Positions 5,552 to 12,168 of a stretch of 12,168 nucleotides of DNA are shown here, piece by piece; the stretch's first letter is position 1; each line of letters opens with the position of its first letter. The notes under the pieces are model-generated. The model saw nothing but the letters and a program-made list of their open reading frames with translations. It had not been told where the DNA came from and ran no database searches. The stretch is from positions 1 to 12,168 of the forward strand of contig JALOMM010000019.1 in NCBI GenBank assembly GCA_025455535.1, read 5' to 3'. The stretch comes from Bacteroidales bacterium (GTDB taxonomy: Bacteria > Bacteroidota > Bacteroidia > Bacteroidales > VadinHA17). Both the position numbers and the translations under genes were made by a program.

Positions 5552-7606
5552 ATGACCGCTAACTCTACTCAACTCAATCCCCTGCTTCAGGAGTGGAACA
5601 CCCCATTCAAAATTGCACCCTTCGGACTGATCACGCCCGGGTATTACAGGCCCGCGATTGAGTATGCCATAGAGGCCGCCCGTAAGGAGATTGATGAAAT
5701 AACCGCTTCAGCGGATGAACCTGACTTCGCCAACACAATTGAGGCACTCGAGAGAGCAGGTGAGCTCCTGAACCGGATAACACCTGTCCTCTTCAACCTC
5801 AACAGCGCCGACACCACCCCTGAGCTGCAGGCAGTGATTCAGGAAATTTCTCCGCTGCTCACAAACTTCTCAAATGACATCACTCTGAACCCTGAACTCT
5901 TCAGGAAGGTAAAAGCCGTTCATGACAGAATAGAGCTTATGGATCTTACCCCTGAACAACTCATTCTTCTTGACAGGAAGTACAAGGGGTTTGTCCGCGG
6001 CGGCGCAGCCCTGGCTGATGCAGAGAAGGAAAAATTCAGGGCAATAACAGTAGAGATGTCAACCCTCTCCCTGAAGTTTGAGGAGAATGTTCTGGCAGAG
6101 ACCAATGACTTTGAACTTCATCTGACATCGGAGGATGATCTCTCAGGGCTCCCTGAAGGGGTGCGTGAGGCTGCCTCTGCCGCCGCCAGGGAAAAGGGGA
6201 AGGAAGGATGGCTCTTCACACTCCACTCGCCGAGCTATATCCCCTTCATGCAGTATTCAGACCGCCGCGACCTGAGGGAAAAGATGCTTCGTGCGTATGG
6301 GCAGAGGGGCTGCCGCGGCAATGAACATGACAACCGTGATCTTGTGGTACGTCTTGCTGACCTGCGGCTGCAGCTGGCACTGCTGCTGGGATATCACGAC
6401 TATGCTACCTATGCCCTGGAGGAGAGGATGGCGTCAACACCTGGGAAGGTGACATCATTCCTGAATGACCTGCTGGTTGCATCGCGGCCGGCAGGGATGA
6501 GAGACCTCTCAGACATCGAATCATTCGCAAAGGAGAACGGCCACGCCGGAAGGGTGGAACGGTGGGACTGGGCATATTTTTCCGAGAAGCTGCGGATGCA
6601 GCGTTACAATATCGACGACGAGGCCCTGAGACCCTACATGACACTGGAAAAAGTCAGGGAGGCGGTGCTGGGTCTTGCAACCACGCTGTACGGTATCACC
6701 TTCAGGGAAAACAGTGACATACCGTTATATAATGATGAAGTGAAAGCATATGAGGTTCATGACGGGCTGAAAGGCATAATAGCCATACTGATGCTTGACT
6801 TCCATCCCCGCAAAGGCAAAAGCGGTGGGGCTTGGATGACAGGCTTCCGTGAGCAGAGCACCGAGAAAGGCAGTCGGATCCTTCCCGTCGTTTCACTTGT
6901 GATGAACTTCACACGGTCCACACCCTCGAGACCTTCTTTGCTGTCGCACAGCGAGATGAACACCTTCCTCCACGAGTTCGGGCATGCCCTGCACGGCATG
7001 CTGTCAGACTGCACATATGAGAGCCTGGCAGGGACCAATGTGAAGCGCGACTTTGTTGAGCTGCCGTCGCAGATAATGGAGAACTGGGCATGGGAGAGAG
7101 AGTGGCTCGACACGTGGGCAGCTCACTACAAGACAGGAGAGAAGATCCCGGAAGAAATACTGATAAAACTGAAAGAGTCGCTCACATATAATGAGGGATA
7201 TTCATGCATGAGGCAGCTTGGTTTTGCGCTGCTCGATATGGCATGGCACACACTGCATGAACCTTTCAGCGGCGATATCACCGGGTTTGAACGCAGAGTC
7301 ATGTCGCCTGCAGAGATACTGCCGCCGGTAGATGGCACATGCATGAGTGTCTCGTTCGGGCACCTCTTCGCAGGAGGCTATGCTGCAGGATATTACGGTT
7401 ACAAATGGGCGGAGGTGCTTGACGCCGATGCTTTCAGCCTGTTCAGGGAGAGAGGCATTCTTGACAGGGAGACGGCGGCGTCATTCCGCCACAACATACT
7501 GGAGAGGGGCGGCAGCCGTGAGCCTGATGAGCTTTTCAGATCGTTCCGCGGGCGTGAACCATCCATTGACGCGCTGATAGAGCGAAGCGGCTTTAAAAGA
7601 TCATAG
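5552..7606 (+). CDS. dcp: M3-family metallopeptidase, peptidyl-dipeptidase Dcp-like
   Basis: A 684-residue zinc peptidase, close to the length of E. coli Dcp (681). The family cleaves dipeptides from the C-terminus of short peptides (Dcp) or cuts oligopeptides internally (oligopeptidase A). There is no signal peptide, so a cytoplasmic role in peptide turnover is likely. The N-terminal helical region starts NPLLQEWNTPFKIAPFGLI, and EPDFANTIEALERAG follows; both are usual for Dcp. The zinc site is intact: H474, E475 and H478 in HEFGHALHG, with third ligand E503 in DFVELPSQ. The substrate-contact region further on is also present (YEGYSCMRQLG, then HLFAGGYAAGYYGYKW, then ADAFSLF). The closest alternative is oligopeptidase A, but the N-terminal sequence favours Dcp. 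It has its own promoter element and stands alone between an upstream terminator and a convergent operon. Confidence 0.95.
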   Translation: MTANSTQLNPLLQEWNTPFKIAPFGLITPGYYRPAIEYAIEAARKEIDEITASADEPDFANTIEALERAGELLNRITPVLFNLNSADTTPELQAVIQEISPLLTNFSNDITLNPELFRKVKAVHDRIELMDLTPEQLILLDRKYKGFVRGGAALADAEKEKFRAITVEMSTLSLKFEENVLAETNDFELHLTSEDDLSGLPEGVREAASAAAREKGKEGWLFTLHSPSYIPFMQYSDRRDLREKMLRAYGQRGCRGNEHDNRDLVVRLADLRLQLALLLGYHDYATYALEERMASTPGKVTSFLNDLLVASRPAGMRDLSDIESFAKENGHAGRVERWDWAYFSEKLRMQRYNIDDEALRPYMTLEKVREAVLGLATTLYGITFRENSDIPLYNDEVKAYEVHDGLKGIIAILMLDFHPRKGKSGGAWMTGFREQSTEKGSRILPVVSLVMNFTRSTPSRPSLLSHSEMNTFLHEFGHALHGMLSDCTYESLAGTNVKRDFVELPSQIMENWAWEREWLDTWAAHYKTGEKIPEEILIKLKESLTYNEGYSCMRQLGFALLDMAWHTLHEPFSGDITGFERRVMSPAEILPPVDGTCMSVSFGHLFAGGYAAGYYGYKWAEVLDADAFSLFRERGILDRETAASFRHNILERGGSREPDELFRSFRGREPSIDALIERSGFKRS

Positions 7607-7640
7607 AAAAAAACAGAGACAGGTCTGAGACCTGTCTCTG
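7607..7640 (-). terminator. Intrinsic terminator of the SusCD operon (convergent with dcp)
   Basis: A perfect 12-bp stem, CAGAGACAGGTC (7614-7625) with GACCTGTCTCTG (7629-7640), and a 3-base loop. On the - strand it is followed at once by seven T (7613-7607), the form of an intrinsic terminator for the leftward operon. On the + strand only C/G-containing sequence follows, so for dcp the stem may protect the RNA end more than stop polymerase. The A-run begins on the base after the dcp stop. Confidence 0.9.
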
Positions 7641-7659
7641 CGCTTACCAACCCAAATTC

Positions 7660-7675
7660 TACCCCGGGAGGGGTA
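7660..7675. other. Small hairpin between dcp and the SusCD operon
   Basis: TACCCC (7660-7665) pairs with GGGGTA (7670-7675) around GGGA, a GNRA-type tetraloop when read on the + strand. No T-run follows on the + strand (AAATTC). On the - strand it lies just past the stop of the third lipoprotein gene and before the strong terminator. It may act as an accessory 3' end structure. Confidence 0.5.
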
Positions 7676-7682
7676 AATTCAG

Positions 7683-8525
7683 TTAAAGTGCCGTAAATAT
7701 CCTTACACCTGCGAGAGCCGTTGTTGCAGCCCTGAGCCCGGCAAATGTATGGTGATACCTGCGGCCGATGAAAAGTGTTTGCGTCCCGGTCCAGTTCACA
7801 TATGCTCCGCTGCTGTTCATGATCTGCAGGTCACCGATGATAGCACCGCTTTGATCGACAACCTTGCATCGCAGACCCATCGAACGCGAGCCAGCGGAAA
7901 CCTCGTTGTCCTTAACGACTGTTACCTTTGCCCAGTCTGTCCCTTCACCGAAAGCAACCGGTCCGCCAATGTTGACAGGAAGGTTGGTGCGGAAATCGAT
8001 ATACTGGTACTGCAGCCTCAGCGTTGTAGGTGTGCTTGAATTGTTCTCGTAAAGCATGTTATAGAACTTGATCCAGCATATCGAGTCAGTTTTCTCGGTC
8101 AGGTTTCCTGTATAGGGATAACCATTGTCGAATACAAACGGAACCGCGGTGAAACTGTGTACCATGACGTTCTGCTTCCCTGCCGACATGTTTACGCTCT
8201 GATCGTAGACAAGTGTCGCCATGTCAGTGCCCTGGTACATTTTTATGTTTACATTACCCGGATTGACCTCATAGAAGCGCCCTGTGGTTCCGCCCGGTAT
8301 TACGTTGTAGGTATTGAGAGGAGCCTTGTTATTGGCATACAACTTGCCATTGATCTCAACCTTGGTGATGTTGTTGGCCGCAGCAGAGGCAACAGGCACA
8401 TAATAATGCAACTGAAACTCCGCCATTCCGGAAGTGGGCTCTGCATCATAGACAACTTCATGTTTCTCGCATGAAACTGTAAGTGCCACAGCCACAATCA
8501 GACTTAGATATTTTATTATTTTCAT
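7683..8525 (-). CDS. Lipoprotein with two DUF4397-like regions, third gene of SusCD operon
   Basis: A 280-residue lipoprotein: MKIIKYLSLIVAVALTVSC is the signal, with acylated C19 followed by E20. The rest is predicted all-beta. Residues 30-130 resemble DUF4397 sandwich domains (VEINGKLY, then a glycine turn VIPGG, then EVNPGNVNIKMY, then SAGKQNVMVHSF). Residues 145-275 look like a second, longer copy (DSICWIKFYNML, LRLQYQYIDF, TQTLFIGRRYHHTFAGLR). The DUF4397 match is tentative and by eye. The gene occupies the position where sus-type operons often carry an accessory surface lipoprotein (SusE/SusF-like), which helps hold ligand at the cell surface. It lies 27 bases after the SusD-like gene, and the operon terminator follows it. 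The ligand is unknown; no catalytic motif is seen. Confidence 0.7.
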   Translation of the reverse strand: MKIIKYLSLIVAVALTVSCEKHEVVYDAEPTSGMAEFQLHYYVPVASAAANNITKVEINGKLYANNKAPLNTYNVIPGGTTGRFYEVNPGNVNIKMYQGTDMATLVYDQSVNMSAGKQNVMVHSFTAVPFVFDNGYPYTGNLTEKTDSICWIKFYNMLYENNSSTPTTLRLQYQYIDFRTNLPVNIGGPVAFGEGTDWAKVTVVKDNEVSAGSRSMGLRCKVVDQSGAIIGDLQIMNSSGAYVNWTGTQTLFIGRRYHHTFAGLRAATTALAGVRIFTAL

Positions 8526-8552
8526 TTTCGTCTATTTTTTTTGTTCTAACAA

Positions 8553-10457
8553 TTACTGCAGGGGCATTGCACCCGGATAAGCAAACCATGGAATGGAGCA
8601 CTGATAGTTTGGTGCCAGCCCTGAGATCGGCTTGAGTGATTCCAGTGACGGTTTATTCCACATGTATTCGGAGTTGTAGCGCGGACGGATACGGTAGCAG
8701 GGAGACCCTTCATTGAATGTATTGAAGGCAGTCCTCCTCCCCTGAACTTCAGCAGGAAGGAGATAAAGACCCTTGAACACTTTTGCCGGGTTTGAATCCC
8801 ATTTGTGAGTAACCGTCTGGAGTGTCCATCCGTTTCCGCTTGCAGGATAATCTCCGGTGTAGGCAAGATCATAATGATATTTTCTCATATCGACCCATGC
8901 TTCACAGGCACCCCACGGATAGAGGGAAACCCACTTCTGCATCATGATGTGAGAGAGGGAGAAGTCTGCACTTGGAAGTCCGTCAACATAAGGCCCTGTT
9001 GCGTATTCTGTTGCCAGTGTGGTAAATGTGGCCTTTGTGATCTTGTCTCCGCCTTCAGGCTTGCCGGCCGAGCCGGGAGTTATATAGTTGGCTGTGAAAT
9101 CAAGATCGGCCCTAACCCCTGCCTTGAATGCGGCGAAAGCTTCGGTCTTCATGCCCATCTTGAAGTATGCCTCTGCCAGGCAGAACTTTATCTGAGCGCA
9201 TGTCATCAGGATGTAAGGAGCGTTGTCCCTGTAGAGCCAGCGCCCGCTGCCGTCATGAGCCGGGACTGTAGGGGTGCCTGCATAGGCTGAGCTTGAGTTC
9301 CTGCCGTAATATGAAGGAGCCTGTCCGATGGGCCCTGTAAAGCCGGTTGTAGCCCCGCCATAGTATTTGCGCCTCTTGATATGGCTAATATTGGACAGGT
9401 TTTCATAGTTCGGATCATCGATGGTTGCCAGCTTGACTGCCACGCGCGGATCATAGCGACCGGTCTGTGAGACCAGGGTGTCACAGATGATCTGCTGGGC
9501 TGCCAGTTCATAAGGGTAATAAGTGTTTGCGGGGACAGCAGCTATCTTGTTCCCTGTCGACTCATCATACCTTGGGACAGATCCGGTAAATACCTGAACG
9601 GCATACTCGTGCTGCCAGTATACGCGTGAGAGGTTACCCCTGAAGGTCCCCCAGAAGTTATTGTAAGCCGACTGAGCAGCAGCGGCGCCGCCGCCACCGA
9701 CTGTAACCGTTGCATCATCAGCAAAAGTCTGAAATGACTTGTTGGCTGCATTGATAAGCTCCTGGGCATATTTCGTCGTGAAATCAGACTTGTTTGAGAG
9801 TGAAGCCAGGTTGTTCGCTATGACTGCGTAGGCAAACTTGATCCACTTCGACTTGTCTCCTTTGTAGATGTAGTCATTGGCGCTGATCTTGGTTCCGTAG
9901 TTGATCGGATCAGGTTTCTCGAGGTACTCGATGGCCTTGTAAGCCCAGTTACGGACGGCAGTGTAGACAGTATCCTGGTAGTCATACCTGTGAGAGAGGA
10001 GACCGGGGACAAATGCATCCTTCAGTATCAGTTCTCCGTGGTATTTGGTCATCTGGTCCCATGAGAAGGCCTTCATTGCCATCCCTATCCCTGCCAGAGT
10101 CCACTCTTCATTGTCAACTGACTGGTTAATCAAGTTCTCAAGGTTCATACCCTGGAGCCAGTATATAAAACGCCACATTTCGCCTCCGGCATCACTACCT
10201 GCCGAATAATAATGTGTAGCAAACGTTGTATATGAGCTTGTACCCATCATCTGGGTAAGAGGTCCTGTTGCACGTACATCCCAGTACATGCCGTTATATG
10301 CCTGCTGTATTCCGGCGAGGTAAAGGTAACCTTCAACCGCAGCCGGGGCGTCAATATTCTCATTGACATCAAGATAATCCTCACAACTTGTCGTGAAGAA
10401 TAGCAGCGACGCAAGCAAAATTACCGGAAGTGATATTTTCTTTATCATAGTTTTCAT
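8553..10457 (-). CDS. SusD/RagB-family surface lipoprotein (SusD-like_2 type)
   Basis: A 634-residue outer-membrane lipoprotein that should cap a SusC-like channel and capture nutrient at the cell surface. The signal is MKTMIKKISLPVILLASLLF followed by FTTSC, with acylated C25. The acidic residues directly after it (EDYLD) fit surface export of SusD proteins. The helical TPR-like core includes GIGMAMKAFSWDQMTKYHGEL (about 123-143) and SKWIKFAYAVIANNLASLSNK (about 203-223). The C-terminus carries the familiar NSEYMWNKPS region. A short Gly4-Ala4 stretch at 254-261 (VGGGGAAAAQ) is low complexity, probably a surface loop. The sequence type resembles the SusD-like_2 group more than B. thetaiotaomicron SusD, and such proteins often serve peptides or other non-starch substrates; the substrate here cannot be told. 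The gene lies 9 bases after the SusC-like gene. An alternative start is the ATG three codons in. Confidence 0.92.
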   Translation of the reverse strand: MKTMIKKISLPVILLASLLFFTTSCEDYLDVNENIDAPAAVEGYLYLAGIQQAYNGMYWDVRATGPLTQMMGTSSYTTFATHYYSAGSDAGGEMWRFIYWLQGMNLENLINQSVDNEEWTLAGIGMAMKAFSWDQMTKYHGELILKDAFVPGLLSHRYDYQDTVYTAVRNWAYKAIEYLEKPDPINYGTKISANDYIYKGDKSKWIKFAYAVIANNLASLSNKSDFTTKYAQELINAANKSFQTFADDATVTVGGGGAAAAQSAYNNFWGTFRGNLSRVYWQHEYAVQVFTGSVPRYDESTGNKIAAVPANTYYPYELAAQQIICDTLVSQTGRYDPRVAVKLATIDDPNYENLSNISHIKRRKYYGGATTGFTGPIGQAPSYYGRNSSSAYAGTPTVPAHDGSGRWLYRDNAPYILMTCAQIKFCLAEAYFKMGMKTEAFAAFKAGVRADLDFTANYITPGSAGKPEGGDKITKATFTTLATEYATGPYVDGLPSADFSLSHIMMQKWVSLYPWGACEAWVDMRKYHYDLAYTGDYPASGNGWTLQTVTHKWDSNPAKVFKGLYLLPAEVQGRRTAFNTFNEGSPCYRIRPRYNSEYMWNKPSLESLKPISGLAPNYQCSIPWFAYPGAMPLQ

Positions 10458-10466
10458 TATTATCGA

Positions 10467-12168
10467 TTATTTGAATGTCACACTCAAGCCAACTGAATAG
10501 CCCCTGGGGCTCGGCAGTGACCATACGTCCATGCCTTCACCACCCGTACCGCCTGCGGCTGCGGAAACTGTGTTCCCTACAGCATCGATGCCTGAGTAGT
10601 TGGTCCATACTGCAAGGTCATTACCGGCTGCAAATACTGTTGCAGTGGCAAAAGGAGTCCTCGCCAGCATTTTGCTGGGGAATACGTAGGCAAGACGGAG
10701 TTCCTGTAATCTGACATAATTGACATCTTTTTCAAGCCAGTTCTCATCACCACCGGTATATGTAGTAGCGAATGTCCCGTAATCAACAACAATGTTGTTG
10801 GGTGTGGGTGCGGTATTCTCATTGCCGTCCTGGAGCACTCCGTTAAATATAACAGCACCGCTTTCACGAAGTTTAACAGATTCCCAGCTGGTTCCGTACT
10901 GCATCATGGTCCTCTTTGTGCCGTTGACAACAGTTGCGCCATAGCGTCCTGCAAACATTGCAGAGAGACGCCATCCCTTGTAGCTGAAGTTTGTTGTCAT
11001 CCCGAAACGCAGTTTGGGTTCGCGGTTTCCGATGACGCTCCATGTGCTGCTTGTTACAGGCAACCCTGTTGTCGGGCTTATAAGAACTTCACCTGCTTCA
11101 TTGCGCAGGAACGCGAGGCCCGTCCATGATGTAACAGGATAACCGACCATGATCCCGTTGCGTATGTTTCCGGAGTTCCATGTATAAGCGTTATAATATT
11201 CGGTCAGGTTTGCAGGAAGATAGGTCACTTCTGAATCAGTGTGTGATGCGTTGACGCCGATGTTCCAGCGAATGCCGCCGGCCGTTTTAACGACATCTCC
11301 GTCAATATGACCTTCCCATCCCCATGTCTTGAACTCGCCAACGTTCATGTTGTTGAGAACAAAGCCGGTGCCGTAGCTCATACGGAATCCTTTAACGATC
11401 TGATCTTCGCAATTGGTCCAGAAATATGTAAAGTCTGCATTGATCCTGTCTTTGACAAATCGTCCTTCAAAACCAATCTCCTTAGATGTGTTCATCTCAG
11501 GAACAAGCTTCTTGTTGGGTCCGGTAAATCCGTAACGGTAACCGCCACCCCAGAGGACTGTAGGTTCAAGCTGCGGATCTATCTCGAGCGGACCGGCATC
11601 TTTACCAACCTGTGCGATCGAGCCGCGAAGCTTCAGGTAGTTGATGGGAGTAACAGCCTGCATGAAGTCAAGCTCGGTAACTATGAATGAAGCTTCAACT
11701 GCCGGATAGAAGTACTGGTTGTTCTCAACCGGAAGGGTTGAAGACCAGTCGTTCCTTGCCCTGAAAGTCAGGTAGCCTATCTCCTTGTACCCCAGTGCCA
11801 CCTGGGCTGAGATGGCCTGTATCCTCCTCTTTGTGTTTCTCTGTGTCGAACTGATAGAGAGGGGATCACAGTTGTTTATAGACTGAAAGTCAACAACGGC
11901 AAACTTGGATCCCGTCGTTGCTACGTTACTTACACCGTTCTCAAGCTGGTGATATCCTACCTGAACTGACAGGGAGAGATTCTGATCAAGGAACGTGTTG
12001 TCGTAACCGGCAAGAATATTAAGGGTCGGGTCTGAGAAGTTGGCCTTTGTTACGTTGTAGTACCCGTTGCCGTTGTTATAGGCTGCGTAATAGGGATGCC
12101 TGGAGGTCGTGTATGTCTGCTGACCTACGTCCCAGCCCATGATTACTTTCACGTACGTTTTCTCTATG
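10467..12168 (-). CDS. SusC/RagA-family TonB-dependent receptor, C-terminal part
   Basis: The gene enters from the right edge; about 566 residues of an expected 1000-1100 are present. The frame is open to the window end: codons IEKTY precede the GTG at 12152, which is internal. What is seen is most of the 22-strand outer-membrane barrel: alternating aromatic-rich strands (YLTFRARNDWSSTLPVEN, YFYPAVEASFIVTE, RINADFTYFWTN, WRLSAMFAGRYG). The closing family signature lies in the last ~85 residues, VNYVRLQELRLAYVFPSKML, then FAAGNDLAVWTNYSGIDAVG, with a final barrel strand ending in Phe-Lys (GLSVTFK). The plug, TonB box and signal peptide lie outside the window. With the SusD-like protein it should form a TonB-powered importer of large ligands. 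The ligand is unknown. The 9-base gap to the next gene indicates one transcript. Confidence 0.94.
   Translation of the reverse strand, partial: IEKTYVKVIMGWDVGQQTYTTSRHPYYAAYNNGNGYYNVTKANFSDPTLNILAGYDNTFLDQNLSLSVQVGYHQLENGVSNVATTGSKFAVVDFQSINNCDPLSISSTQRNTKRRIQAISAQVALGYKEIGYLTFRARNDWSSTLPVENNQYFYPAVEASFIVTELDFMQAVTPINYLKLRGSIAQVGKDAGPLEIDPQLEPTVLWGGGYRYGFTGPNKKLVPEMNTSKEIGFEGRFVKDRINADFTYFWTNCEDQIVKGFRMSYGTGFVLNNMNVGEFKTWGWEGHIDGDVVKTAGGIRWNIGVNASHTDSEVTYLPANLTEYYNAYTWNSGNIRNGIMVGYPVTSWTGLAFLRNEAGEVLISPTTGLPVTSSTWSVIGNREPKLRFGMTTNFSYKGWRLSAMFAGRYGATVVNGTKRTMMQYGTSWESVKLRESGAVIFNGVLQDGNENTAPTPNNIVVDYGTFATTYTGGDENWLEKDVNYVRLQELRLAYVFPSKMLARTPFATATVFAAGNDLAVWTNYSGIDAVGNTVSAAAGGTGGEGMDVWSLPSPRGYSVGLSVTFK

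Noticed and set aside
8805..9290. A 161-codon + strand frame inside the SusD-like gene
   Set aside because: It is antisense to a gene with a clear lipoprotein signal and family sequence; its own translation has no recognisable motif.
11307..11690. A 127-codon + strand frame inside the SusC-like gene
   Set aside because: Antisense shadow of the barrel-coding sequence; no start context or domain.
10467..12152. SusC-like gene read as a complete or truncated 561-residue protein starting at the GTG at 12152
   Set aside because: The frame stays open to the window edge with family-like sequence before the GTG, so it is cut by the window and not shortened in the genome.

Overview
This window looks like ordinary chromosome of a member of the Bacteroidota, most likely Bacteroidales-like. 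Four things point there. A SusC/SusD-type outer-membrane uptake pair is present. There is a stand-alone MnmD tRNA methyltransferase and a small DUF3127-type protein. Several genes are preceded by the TAnnTTTG promoter element of this phylum, and leaders are A-rich or lack a clear Shine-Dalgarno sequence. Coding density is high. I saw no rRNA, tRNA, CRISPR array, insertion sequence or phage gene.

Left part, all on the + strand: the 3' part of a transketolase gene (cut by the window edge); a YqaB-like HAD sugar-phosphate phosphatase (1572-2174); mnmD (2279-2944); two tandem FKBP-type prolyl isomerases, one with a cleavable signal peptide (2987-3673) and one with a lipoprotein signal (3737-4429); a cytoplasmic cyclophilin (4426-4887); and a DUF3127-like OB-fold-type protein with an SSB-like acidic tail (4887-5270). 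The last three are coupled by 4-base and 1-base overlaps and end at a strong intrinsic terminator (5292-5328). A 684-residue M3 metallopeptidase of the Dcp type follows (5552-7606).

Right part, on the - strand and convergent with dcp: a SusC-like TonB-dependent receptor (C-terminal half only), a SusD-like surface lipoprotein and a third lipoprotein with two DUF4397-like regions. They are spaced 9 and 27 bases apart and read as one nutrient-uptake operon. It ends at a 12-bp-stem terminator in the 76-base gap shared with dcp. No glycoside hydrolase, protease partner or regulator of this operon lies in the window, so its substrate cannot be named.

The least expected feature is in the gaps between + strand genes. 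Six short tracts at three of these gaps have different unit sequences but all keep a 7-base period. One starts on the base after a stop codon, one ends inside a start codon, one carries the likely -33 promoter element, and two form an inverted pair behind the terminator. I see no single clearly new multi-gene system. The heptamer tracts, the three-isomerase cluster and the SSB-like tail on the DUF3127 protein are the points most worth following.
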